Source: JAHWJR01 sp035942035 (GTDB lineage Bacteria > Actinomycetota > Acidimicrobiia > Acidimicrobiales > CADCSY01). From it: a stretch of 7,737 nt of DNA. This document shows positions 1 to 6,888 of the stretch, one piece after another (position 1 is the stretch's first letter; every line of letters starts with the position of its first letter). Both the position numbers and the translations under genes were made by a program. The notes beneath the pieces were generated by a model. The model was given only the letters and a program-made list of their open reading frames with translations. It did no database searches and was not told the DNA's origin. The DNA lies in contig DASZDK010000006.1 in NCBI GenBank assembly GCA_035942035.1, forward strand, positions 1 through 7,737, read 5' to 3'.

Positions 1-249
1 GACAACACGCTCATCGGGAACCGGGGCTTCGGCAACGGTGACTTCGACGCCTTCGACCCCAACCTCGACCCGCCCTGTGACAACAACAAGTGGCGGGCCA
101 GCCGGTTCGGCACGGTGAACCAGCCGTGCGTCATCGGTCCAGGCGGCTCCGGCAAGGCCAAGGGACGCACGGGCGAGCGCCCGGGCAACGCCGACAAGGG
201 CGCGGACCTCGGTGAGGTTCGCGGCAAGTCAGTGGGTAGCCGCGTCTAG
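1..249 (+). CDS. C-terminal end of a right-handed parallel beta-helix repeat protein (5' truncated)
   Basis: The reading frame is open from the first base and ends at TAG 247-249, giving the last 82 residues of a protein that begins outside the window. The visible part starts NTLIGNRGFGNGDFDAFD, a Gly/Asn/Asp-rich pattern typical of the last coils of NosD/pectate-lyase-like parallel beta-helix proteins. It continues to CDNNKW at residues 26-31 and FGTVNQPCV at residues 36-44. The Cys26/Cys43 pair with Trp31 resembles the cap motif that closes such solenoids in many secreted actinobacterial proteins, and the two cysteines could form a disulfide. The last ~38 residues are rich in Gly, Lys and Arg and look like a flexible tail. 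Beta-helix proteins of this kind are usually exported and bind or cleave polysaccharide, but no catalytic residues or signal peptide can be judged from this fragment. A strong hairpin follows 21 nt after the stop. The fold call is fairly secure; the function is unknown. Confidence 0.75.
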   Translation, partial: DNTLIGNRGFGNGDFDAFDPNLDPPCDNNKWRASRFGTVNQPCVIGPGGSGKAKGRTGERPGNADKGADLGEVRGKSVGSRV

Positions 250-270
250 TCAGAATCGCAGCTCGTGACA

Positions 271-298
271 CCCGGCCCCGCCACTTGGCGGGGCCGGG
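271..298 (+). terminator. Hairpin terminator after the beta-helix gene
   Basis: Bases 271-282 and 287-298 are perfect reverse complements: a 12-bp stem that is almost all G-C, closed by an ACTT loop. It lies 21 nt after the stop codon at 247-249. Only two T residues follow, so it is not a classical U-tract terminator. Strong G-C hairpins with poor U-tracts are common 3' ends in high-GC actinobacteria. Confidence 0.75.
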
Positions 299-326
299 TT
301 CGCGTCCACGGGCTGTTGCGGTGGCC

Positions 327-506
327 CCATCCCTCCGCCGTCGGCCGGGCCCGTCCTCGTTCCTGGGAGCCTGCACCACCTTCTCCACCTTCGCCGTCGC
401 CACCGTGCGCATGGCCGGGGACGGCTCCCCCGGCGCCGCAGCGCTGAACGTGGCCGTCACACTGGTGTCGACTGTCGGCCTGGCCGGCGCCGGCGACGCC
501 CTCTGA
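327..506 (+). pseudogene. crcB: Remnant of a CrcB/FluC fluoride channel gene (C-terminal part only)
   Basis: The frame ending at TGA 504-506 encodes SSFLGACTTFSTFAVATVRM from base 354. This matches the third-helix signature of CrcB/FluC fluoride exporters, G-x-x-G-x-TTFSTF, where the Thr/Ser/Phe residues form the central ion site and fluoride pore. It is followed by a Gly/Asp/Pro turn and a hydrophobic stretch (ALNVAVTLVSTVGLAGAG) matching the fourth membrane helix, then the stop. Similarity seems to begin near base 327 (PSLRRR). Intact FluC subunits have about 110-130 residues and four helices; only helices 3-4 are left. None of the three forward frames upstream encodes helices 1-2: a terminator and the end of the beta-helix gene lie there. 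No start codon with a ribosome site precedes it (the only nearby frame opening is TTG 285). I read it as a truncated, probably non-functional gene. The family match is strong; loss of function is inferred. Confidence 0.75.
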
Positions 507-527
507 GCGAGGGGAGTACCTGCGGCT

Positions 528-998
528 TCAGCCGATCCCGGATGGGAAGTCGGGTGGCTCGGGGAGCAGGATGTTGTCGACCGCGTTGCGGACCTCGGCC
601 GGGAGCTTCTCGGTGGGCAGCTCGCGCCCGCCGTCCTCGGTGGTCACCGGGCTGCCGAGGGTTCCTTCGTCGATCACCAGCGTCTGCCCGAAGAAGCTCT
701 CGAAGCGAGAACGCGGACCCCCGATCGAGAAGCTGCTGCGCAGCGGGGCGTGGACCTCGAAGGCAGCGTTGGTGAAGTAGCCCTTCACCCGGGTGGTGAG
801 GTCGCCTCCCTCGGGGACGGAAATGTCCGCCGGTCCGGCGTGGCGCCGAGCGGCGATGTTCGGGGAGGGGCTGCCGCCCGCCAGCACGGCCGCCGCCTGG
901 GACGCCACCTCGGGATCCGGCACCGTCGACTCGCCGGCACCTCCACCCTGGTTGCTGCGAAGCGTGACTACTGCCGAGACGTACGGATCGGAGCTCAT
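528..998 (-). CDS. Small protein resembling a free-standing S53/S8 protease propeptide
   Basis: A 156-residue protein starting at ATG 996-998 and ending at TGA 528-530. Residues 5-14 (PYVSAVVTLR) resemble the first strand of a pro-kumamolisin activation domain. Residues 73-104 contain GYFTNAAFEVHAP, then SFSIGGPRSRFESFFG. That is the strand-helix pattern near the end of sedolisin/subtilase propeptides, where a variable residue run leads into a G-P-x-x-x-F-E-x-x-F-G helix. Residues 128-143 (PTEKLPAEVRNAVDNI) resemble the usual linker before a protease domain. The protein stops where the protease would begin; no Ser/Asp/His catalytic motif follows. It has no clear signal peptide or membrane segment, so it may act in the cytoplasm as a protease inhibitor or folding helper, or be a relic of a larger protease. 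The start is favoured by a TACCCT hexamer 6 nt upstream, as in leaderless genes. The coding call is solid; the family call rests on remembered motif patterns only. Confidence 0.65.
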   Translation of the reverse strand: MSSDPYVSAVVTLRSNQGGGAGESTVPDPEVASQAAAVLAGGSPSPNIAARRHAGPADISVPEGGDLTTRVKGYFTNAAFEVHAPLRSSFSIGGPRSRFESFFGQTLVIDEGTLGSPVTTEDGGRELPTEKLPAEVRNAVDNILLPEPPDFPSGIG

Positions 999-1004
999 AG
1001 CCCG

Positions 1005-1010
1005 AGGGTA
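1005..1010 (-). promoter_or_regulatory. -10 element (TACCCT) for a leaderless transcript of the propeptide-like gene
   Basis: On the minus strand TACCCT fits the actinobacterial TANNNT -10 consensus. Six bases (CGGGCT) separate it from the ATG at 996-998, which would place the first transcribed base at or next to the A of the start codon. No Shine-Dalgarno sequence is present. No convincing -35 box is seen. Confidence 0.5.
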
Positions 1011-1053
1011 TTGGGTTGCGGCGGTTCCTCACCGAACGTGGTGGACTGCGAGG

Positions 1054-2400
1054 ATGCGCAGGCGACCGGTGCTGCTGGGGCTCGATCTCGGCACGACGAG
1101 GGTCAAGGCTGTGCTGATGGACGAGGCAGGGGCCGAGGTGGTCGTGGCCTCGGCGCCCACGCCCTTCGCATCCGGCCCGGCCGGCACCGAGATGGGCGCG
1201 GGCGAGCTGCTCGACGTGGTGGGCACGGTCCTCACCACGCTGGGCGACGACCGGGCCGGCGTGGCGGGCGTGGGCGTCGCCGGCATCGCCGAGAGCGGGG
1301 CTCCCGTCGACGCCGAGGGCGCGCCCCTCGCCCCGGTCATCGCCTGGCACGACCCCAGGGGTGCCGAGGTGGTGGCGCGGCTGCAGGAGCGCTTCGGCGA
1401 CGAGCTGGCCCTGGCCATCGGCCAACGGGTGCGCACCGTCACCTCGGTGGCCAAGTTGGGGTGGCTGGTCGACGCCGGCGTGCGGGGCACGCACCGCTGG
1501 CTGGGGGTCCCCGAGCTGTGCCTGCACGGGCTCACGGGTGTGCAGGCCACCGAGCACTCCCTCGCCGCCCGTACGGGTTGCTTCGACGTGCAGAGGCGTT
1601 GTTGGCTGCCCGAGGTCGCCGAGGCAGCAGGCTTCGACGTCGGCGTCTTCCCTCCCGTCGGGACGGCGGGTTCCACCCTCGGCCGGGTGTCGACCCGGGG
1701 AGGGGTGTGGTCGGGCCTACCTGAGGGGGCCCCGGTGACGCTGGCCGGCCACGACCACCTGGCCGGGATGACCGGTTGCGGTGCGGCGAAGGCAGGCCTG
1801 GCCAACTCGGTCGGCACCGCCGAGACCGTGGTCGGTCGCAGCTCCAAGGTGCCTGACGTGGCCCTGGCCCTGGCCCACCGGGTGGCGGTGACCCTCGCAC
1901 CGGGCGGCGACGGGTGGGCCGTCCTGGCCAGCGCGGCGCGTGCCGGGCGGATACTGGAAACGACCGCCGCCGCTCTCGGCCGCTCGCCGGCCGAGCTCGA
2001 CCGCCTGGCCGAGAACGCCGGCCAGGGCGCAGAGGTCGGCGACCTGCTGGCCGACGTCGACGCCGGCGATGACCTCCGAGTACCACGGGAACCCCCCGGC
2101 GAGGTGTGGTGGGGGCTGCTGCGGGCGCTCTCGGCGCGGACCGGCGAGGCGGTGGACCGGGCGTCGGAGATCGTGGGACCGGCGCCCGGGCTGGTGGTCT
2201 TCGGAGGCGGCAGCCGCAGCCGTCCGTGGCTGCGGGCCAAGGCTGATGCCCTCACCCTTGCGGTCGTCCGCTCCACCGCCGCCGAGGCCGCCGCTCGGGG
2301 GGCGGCGGTGCAGGCCGGGGTGGCCGCCGGCTGGTGGCCGTCGGCCGAGGCCGCCCCTGCGCCCGTTCTGGAGCCGGTTCCCGCTCAGGAGCGCCCGTAG
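1054..2400 (+). CDS. FGGY-family carbohydrate kinase, substrate unknown
   Basis: A 448-residue protein with the two-domain ASKHA fold of FGGY sugar/polyol kinases, which transfer the ATP gamma-phosphate to a sugar hydroxyl. Motifs in order: the phosphate-1 loop LGLDLGTTRVKAVLMDE (residues 8-24, with D11 and the GTT turn); GVGVAGIAESG followed by IAWHDPRG (W98, H99, D100), the usual sugar-side region; GHDHLAG at 232-238, with D234 as the likely catalytic base; NSVGTAETVVG from residue 251, the phosphate-2 region; and VVFGGGSRSRPWLRAKADAL from residue 381, the adenosine motif. It is somewhat shorter than the typical ~490-500 residues, but every key motif is present. ATG 1054 is chosen because the domain starts five residues later; the frame stays open upstream to 793 but there it lies antisense to the neighbouring gene. 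GAGG abuts the ATG directly, too close for a normal ribosome site. It overlaps the end of glnE by 16 bp. No transporter or pathway gene nearby hints at the substrate (xylulose, gluconate, glycerol and others are possible). Confidence 0.9.
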   Translation: MRRRPVLLGLDLGTTRVKAVLMDEAGAEVVVASAPTPFASGPAGTEMGAGELLDVVGTVLTTLGDDRAGVAGVGVAGIAESGAPVDAEGAPLAPVIAWHDPRGAEVVARLQERFGDELALAIGQRVRTVTSVAKLGWLVDAGVRGTHRWLGVPELCLHGLTGVQATEHSLAARTGCFDVQRRCWLPEVAEAAGFDVGVFPPVGTAGSTLGRVSTRGGVWSGLPEGAPVTLAGHDHLAGMTGCGAAKAGLANSVGTAETVVGRSSKVPDVALALAHRVAVTLAPGGDGWAVLASAARAGRILETTAAALGRSPAELDRLAENAGQGAEVGDLLADVDAGDDLRVPREPPGEVWWGLLRALSARTGEAVDRASEIVGPAPGLVVFGGGSRSRPWLRAKADALTLAVVRSTAAEAAARGAAVQAGVAAGWWPSAEAAPAPVLEPVPAQERP

Positions 2401-5093
2401 AACACCCGCTCCACCACCGCCCTCGAACGGCGGGTGACCCGCCGGTACTGCTCCCGCAGTTCGACGGGCGTGGTGTCGAGTGATCTGGCCAGGCGGGCCA
2501 GGTCCTCAGGCGCCTGCGGCAGGGCGTCACCTCCGGCGCCCAGCAGGTACAGCCGGTTCCGGGTGAGCTCGCAGAAGCGGTACGCCTCGGCCAGCACTGC
2601 TCCGTCCTCGCCGTCGAGGGCGCCGGCTTCCACCAGCCGCGACAGCGCCTGCATGGTCCCCGGTGAGGGAACGCGGTGCTCGAGCTGGAGCAGCTGGGCG
2701 CAGAACTCGACGTCGGACAGCGAGCCCCGCCCCAGCTTCAGGTGGAACTGCGGATCCTCGCCCGCAGGGATCCGCTCACGCTCCACCCTTGCCTTGCTCC
2801 GCCGGATCTCCCGCACGTCCTCGGCCCCTACGGGCCGTTCCCACACGAAGGGGGCGAGGGCGTCGACGAACCGCCGGCCCAGGTCGGCATCGCCGGCGAC
2901 AGGACGGGCCCGCAGCATGGCCTGGCGCTCCCAGACCTGCGCCCACCGCTCGAAGTAGGCGCGGAAGCCGTCGAGGCTGCGGGCGAGCGATCCCTGGCGG
3001 CCTTCGGGCCGCAGGTCGGCGTCGAGCAGGTAGATGCGGGCCGTCGGCGTGGCCCCCTTGAGGTCCCGCAGCAGCGTGGCCGCCAGTCGTTCGGCCTCGG
3101 CGAAGTCGGCTGGGCCGTCGCCCTCGTAGACGAAGACCACGTCCAGGTCGCTGGCGTAGGACAGCTCAGCGCCGCCGAAGCGGCCCATGGCCACCACGGC
3201 GAAGGGCAGTTCCGGCTCGAGGGCTGTCACGGCGGCATGCAGCGTGGCCTCGGCCAGCCCCGTCAGGGCGGCCGCCGTGGCCTCGACGTCGGACCGGCCG
3301 ATGACGTCGCGCACACCGATCTTGAGCAGCTGTCGCTCCTTGAAGCGCTTGAGCCCGGCGACCCGGGTGTCGGCGTCGCGCCACGCCAGGGTGCTGCCCG
3401 CCTGTTCCAGCAGCTCGGACGCGCTCGGGACCGTCAGGGCGTCGTCGTCGCCGATGGCGGAGATGAGGTCGGGGTTGTGGTGGAGGATCTCGCCGAGGAG
3501 CCGGCTGGTACCCAGCACGGTGCACAGGCGCCGGGCGGTCTCGGCCGACTCCCGGAAGGCGCGAGCCAGCTCCGAGGAGCGCTGGGAACCCGAAGCCAGG
3601 GTGCGCAAGCCCAGCAGTCCCCGATCCGGGTCCGGACTGTCGGACAGCCAGCCGAACAGCAGGGGCAGGAGCTGGTGCATCATCCGCGACGACCGGGTGA
3701 GACCGCGCGTCAGCTCCCGGACCGCCTGGCGGGTGCGCTCGGCGTCGCGAAACCCGAAGGCGGCCAGGCGGGTCTCCGCCGCCTCGGGGCTCAGGCCACC
3801 CTCGGCCCCGGCGAAGGCCTCGAGCAGGGGTCGGAAGTAGAGCCGCTGGTGGATGGCGCGCACGCTCGCCCGCCGGCGGGCCAGCTCCCGGTCGAACCCG
3901 GCCAGGGCGGTGGCGTCGGCGGTGCCGCGGAAACCGAGGACCCGGGCGAGGAGCTCCCGGTCGGTCTTTTCCGCGGGCACGACGTGGACCTGTCGCTCCT
4001 CGGCGAGCTGCAGCCGGTGCTCGACGGTGCGCAGGAACCGGTAGGCGCCGTCGAGGGTGGCGGCGTCGCCGGCGGCGATGTAGCCCGCCGAACCGAGCTC
4101 GGCCAGGGCGTCCTGGGTGGTGGGGGACCGCAGCGCCGGGTCGTGACGCCCATGGACCAGCTGCAGGAGCTGCACCGAGAACTCGATGTCACGGATGCCG
4201 CCCGAACCCCGTTTGAGCTCCCGGCCTTCCAGCCCCTTGCGCGCCACCTCCTCTTCGGCCCTGACCTTCATGGTTCGCAGGGAGCGGAGGTCGTCGGCGT
4301 CCCACGGGCGGTCCCACAGGGCCGCCTCGGTAGCAGCCGTGAAGGTGGCCGCCAGCTCCGGCGAGCCGGTCACCGGCCGGGCCTTGAGCAGGGCCTGGAA
4401 CTCCCAGGGGCGAGCCCACCGCTCCCAGTAGGCCCGGTACGACGACACCGTGCGGACGAGGGGACCGTCGCGGCCCTCGGGGCGGAGGTTGGCGTCGACG
4501 CGGAAGCAGCGGCGGGCGACCCGCATGAGCTCTCGCGCCTGCGCTTCGATCCGGCCCGGCCCGGTCCCGTCACCGCCCACGAACATCACGTCGATGTCAC
4601 TGGCGTAGTTGAGCTCGGTGCCCCCGAGCTTGCCCATCCCCACCACCACCAGGTCTTCCGGGGCGTCACCGGCGGCGAGAGTGGCTGCGGCCACCAGCAC
4701 GTCCCGGGCCAGCGCGGCCAGGGCGGCGGTGGTGTGGCGCAGGTCGTCGAGCCCGGTGAGGTCCCGTCCGGCGATGCGGAGGTATTCGTGCGCCTTCCAC
4801 CGGCGGAGGGTGTCCTCCTCCAGCGCCGATTCCCCGGGCATCCCGGGCCGCGTGCCAAGGTCGCGCAGCACGGCGATGGCGTCGGCGTCGGTCTCCAGGA
4901 GCAGGGTGAGCGACCGGCTGGCGGCGAGCACGGCCACCACCGTCCGGCACAGGGGCTCGTCGTCCTGCAACATCGTGGACAGGCCGGCATGGGCGGCCTC
5001 GAGCCGCTCGAGGCCCCGGCGCGCCGCTGAGGGCGCCGCCGAGCGTTCGATCGCATCCTCGAGCTCGCTCAGCTCGGCCGGGATTCCCGTCAC
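2385..5093 (-). CDS. glnE: Bifunctional glutamine synthetase adenylyltransferase/deadenylylase GlnE
   Basis: GlnE adds AMP to a conserved tyrosine of glutamine synthetase, lowering its activity when nitrogen is plentiful, and removes it by phosphorolysis when nitrogen is scarce. In enterobacteria a PII protein steers the balance. The 902-residue product has the two homologous nucleotidyltransferase halves. The N-terminal deadenylylase half has GMGKLGG at 152-158 and SDID at 165-168, ANLRPEGRDG at 201-210, and RDIEFSVQLLQL at 301-312. The C-terminal adenylylase half has AMGRFGG at 635-641 and SDLD at 648-651, ADLRPEGRQG at 692-701, and SDVEFCAQLLQLEH at 793-806. Both metal-binding D-x-D pairs are intact, so both activities are likely. 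It is slightly shorter than the usual ~950-1000 residues. The start is GTG 5091-5093, with no ribosome site but a weak -10 hexamer 6 nt before it. The gene diverges from nadE and converges on the FGGY kinase. No glnA or PII gene is in the window. Confidence 0.97.
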   Translation of the reverse strand: MTGIPAELSELEDAIERSAAPSAARRGLERLEAAHAGLSTMLQDDEPLCRTVVAVLAASRSLTLLLETDADAIAVLRDLGTRPGMPGESALEEDTLRRWKAHEYLRIAGRDLTGLDDLRHTTAALAALARDVLVAAATLAAGDAPEDLVVVGMGKLGGTELNYASDIDVMFVGGDGTGPGRIEAQARELMRVARRCFRVDANLRPEGRDGPLVRTVSSYRAYWERWARPWEFQALLKARPVTGSPELAATFTAATEAALWDRPWDADDLRSLRTMKVRAEEEVARKGLEGRELKRGSGGIRDIEFSVQLLQLVHGRHDPALRSPTTQDALAELGSAGYIAAGDAATLDGAYRFLRTVEHRLQLAEERQVHVVPAEKTDRELLARVLGFRGTADATALAGFDRELARRRASVRAIHQRLYFRPLLEAFAGAEGGLSPEAAETRLAAFGFRDAERTRQAVRELTRGLTRSSRMMHQLLPLLFGWLSDSPDPDRGLLGLRTLASGSQRSSELARAFRESAETARRLCTVLGTSRLLGEILHHNPDLISAIGDDDALTVPSASELLEQAGSTLAWRDADTRVAGLKRFKERQLLKIGVRDVIGRSDVEATAAALTGLAEATLHAAVTALEPELPFAVVAMGRFGGAELSYASDLDVVFVYEGDGPADFAEAERLAATLLRDLKGATPTARIYLLDADLRPEGRQGSLARSLDGFRAYFERWAQVWERQAMLRARPVAGDADLGRRFVDALAPFVWERPVGAEDVREIRRSKARVERERIPAGEDPQFHLKLGRGSLSDVEFCAQLLQLEHRVPSPGTMQALSRLVEAGALDGEDGAVLAEAYRFCELTRNRLYLLGAGGDALPQAPEDLARLARSLDTTPVELREQYRRVTRRSRAVVERVFYGRS

Positions 5094-5099
5094 GTGCCC

Positions 5100-5105
5100 A
5101 GTGTG
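5100..5105 (-). promoter_or_regulatory. Weak candidate -10 element (CACACT) for glnE
   Basis: On the minus strand CACACT matches TANNNT at the A and the final T but not at the first T. Six bases (GGGCAC) separate it from the GTG start, the same distance as for the better -10 boxes in this window. The support is mostly positional. The complete glnE/nadE intergenic space is 54 bp, so both promoters must lie within it or inside the opposite gene. Confidence 0.3.
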
Positions 5106-5135
5106 GCGGCTTCCGGACCTGCGCCGGCTCGTCGG

Positions 5136-5141
5136 TAGGCT
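5136..5141 (+). promoter_or_regulatory. -10 element (TAGGCT) for a leaderless nadE transcript
   Basis: TAGGCT fits the TANNNT -10 consensus and is followed by exactly six bases (CCGCTC) and the ATG of nadE at 5148. Transcription would start at or beside the start codon. No Shine-Dalgarno sequence lies upstream, which agrees with leaderless translation. No clear -35 box is visible. Confidence 0.55.
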
Positions 5142-5147
5142 CCGCTC

Positions 5148-6872
5148 ATGTCCGTCCTGCGGGTCGCCGCCTGCCAGGTGAACCCCGTGGTCGGCGACCT
5201 CGAGGGCAACGTGGAGCGCATCCTGGCCGGAGTGGAGGAGGCCGAGGACGCTGGTTGCGACCTCGCGGTGTTTCCCGAGCTCGTTGTCACCGGCTATCCG
5301 CCCGAGGACCTATTGCTCAAGCCCGGCTTCGTGCGCGACAACCGGCGGGCGCTCGACTCCATCGCCGCCGCCACCCGAGGCTGCGCCGCCGTGGTGGGTT
5401 TCGTCGACGCCGACCGCGACCTTTACAACGCCGCCGCCGTGTGCGCCGGCGGGGTGGTGGTGGGCACCTACCGCAAGCGCCGGCTGCCCAACTACTCCGT
5501 GTTCGACGAGCAGCGCTACTTTCGGCCCGGGCGGGGGGTGCCCACGCTGTTCGAGGTGGTCGGCGTCCGCGTCGGGGTGTCCATCTGCGAGGACGCCTGG
5601 GACCCGGCGGGGCCCATCGCCGCCGCCGCCGCCGGGGGTGCCGAGGTGGTGGTCAACCTCAACGCCTCGCCGTACCACGCCGGGCGCCTGGCCGAGCGTG
5701 AGCGGATGCTCGCCACCCGCGCCGCCGACGCCGGCTGCGCCCTCGTCTACGTGAACCAGGTGGGCGGTCAGGACGAGCTGGTGTTCGACGGCGCCTCCCT
5801 GGTTCTGGGTGACGACGGCACGCTGCTCGCCCGTGCCCCGCAGTTCGCCGAGCGCACCCTGGTCGTGGACGTCGAGGTGCAGCCGGCCTTCCGCAAACGG
5901 CTCCTCGGGCCTGGTGGCCGCCCCCGGGCCCGGCCGCTGCCGGTGGTGACGGTCAGCCCGGCGCCGGCCGCCGACGGGCCCCGCCGCCACCCGCTCGGCA
6001 CGGAGGCCGTGGCCCCCGCCCTCGAACCGCTGCACGAGATCTATCGGGCGCTGGTGGTCGGCACCCGCGACTACGTGGCCAAGAACGGCTTCACCGACGT
6101 GGTGGTGGGCATGTCGGGCGGCGTCGACTCCTCGCTGGTGGCCACGGTGGCGACCGATGCCCTCGGTCCCGAACGGGTGCACGGTGTGGCCATGCCGTCG
6201 CGGTTCTCCAGCTCCGCGTCCACCGAGGACGCCGTGAGCTTGGGCCGGCACCTGCGCATCGACATACGCACGATCCCCATCGAGCCCGTGCACGCCGCCT
6301 TCCTGGAGGTCCTCGGCCCAGTGCTGGGCGAGCGTCCTCCGAACCTGACCGAGGAGAACCTCCAGAGCCGGGCACGGGGAGTCCTGCTCATGGCGCTGTC
6401 CAACGAGTTCGGCTGGCTCGTGCTCACCACCGGCAACAAGAGCGAGGCGGCGGTCGGCTTCTCCACCCTCTACGGCGACACCGCCGGCGGCTTCGCGGTG
6501 ATCAAGGACGTCCCCAAGCACCTGGTCTACGCCCTGTGCCGGGACCGCAACGTGCGGGCCGGGCGGGAGCTCATCAGCGAATCCGTGCTGGCCAAGCCGC
6601 CGTCGGCCGAGCTCCGCCCCGACCAGCGTGACGATCAGTCGCTGCCCCCCTACGAGGTGCTCGACCCGATCCTCGCCGCCTACGTCGAGCACGATCGCAC
6701 CCGCAGCGAGATGGAGGACGACGGTTTCGACCCTGACTTGGTGCGGTTGGTGATCGACCTGGTCGACCGGGCGGAGTACAAGCGCCGGCAGATGCCCCCG
6801 GGCGTGCGGGTGAGTGCCAAGGCCTTCGGCAAGGACCGCCGCGTGCCCATCACCAACCGCTACCCCGGCTGA
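5148..6872 (+). CDS. nadE: Glutamine-dependent NAD+ synthetase NadE
   Basis: NadE catalyses the last step of NAD+ synthesis: nicotinic acid adenine dinucleotide is adenylated by ATP and amidated with ammonia taken from glutamine. The 574-residue product has both domains. The N-terminal nitrilase-like glutaminase (about 1-265) holds the Glu-Lys-Cys triad: E44 in FPELVVTGYPPEDL, K110 in YRKRRLPNYSVFDE, and C147 in VSICEDAW. The C-terminal ATP-pyrophosphatase domain (about 290-574) has the P-loop GMSGGVDSS at 321-329, then TTGNKSEAAVGFSTLYGD from 427 and GFAVIKDVPKHLVYAL from 448, which line the dinucleotide and ATP sites. The C-terminus YKRRQMPPGVRVSAKAFGKD is also typical. The length fits the shorter glutamine-dependent class rather than the ~680-residue Mycobacterium tuberculosis type. 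The start at ATG 5148 is supported by N-terminal alignment (LRVAACQVNPVVGD) and by the -10 hexamer just upstream. A helical-protein gene follows 16 nt after the stop. Confidence 0.97.
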   Translation: MSVLRVAACQVNPVVGDLEGNVERILAGVEEAEDAGCDLAVFPELVVTGYPPEDLLLKPGFVRDNRRALDSIAAATRGCAAVVGFVDADRDLYNAAAVCAGGVVVGTYRKRRLPNYSVFDEQRYFRPGRGVPTLFEVVGVRVGVSICEDAWDPAGPIAAAAAGGAEVVVNLNASPYHAGRLAERERMLATRAADAGCALVYVNQVGGQDELVFDGASLVLGDDGTLLARAPQFAERTLVVDVEVQPAFRKRLLGPGGRPRARPLPVVTVSPAPAADGPRRHPLGTEAVAPALEPLHEIYRALVVGTRDYVAKNGFTDVVVGMSGGVDSSLVATVATDALGPERVHGVAMPSRFSSSASTEDAVSLGRHLRIDIRTIPIEPVHAAFLEVLGPVLGERPPNLTEENLQSRARGVLLMALSNEFGWLVLTTGNKSEAAVGFSTLYGDTAGGFAVIKDVPKHLVYALCRDRNVRAGRELISESVLAKPPSAELRPDQRDDQSLPPYEVLDPILAAYVEHDRTRSEMEDDGFDPDLVRLVIDLVDRAEYKRRQMPPGVRVSAKAFGKDRRVPITNRYPG

Positions 6873-6888
6873 GGTGGAGCCGAGGGAC

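Noticed and set aside
793..1053. N-terminal extension of the FGGY kinase to ATG 793
   Set aside because: The extra 87 residues match no kinase region and lie antisense to the propeptide-like gene. The family N-terminus begins just after ATG 1054.
457..1557. Long minus-strand frame of 366 codons across both the propeptide-like gene and the kinase
   Set aside because: It spans two supported genes in wrong frames and its translation is Arg/Gly/His-rich with no domain.
1029..2276. Open frame of 415 codons on the minus strand opposite the FGGY kinase
   Set aside because: Ser/Thr/Pro/Arg-rich low-complexity translation with no motif; the plus-strand kinase explains the region.
2676..5030. Open frame of 784 codons on the plus strand opposite glnE
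   Set aside because: It is the antisense shadow of glnE. High third-position GC removes stops on the opposite strand; the translation is Gly/Gln/Val-rich with no known motif, while glnE has full domain support.
6814..6888. N-terminal extension of the helical protein into nadE (ATG 6814)
   Set aside because: The extra 25 residues are nadE read in another frame, and ATG 6889 has a plausible ribosome site and normal operon spacing.
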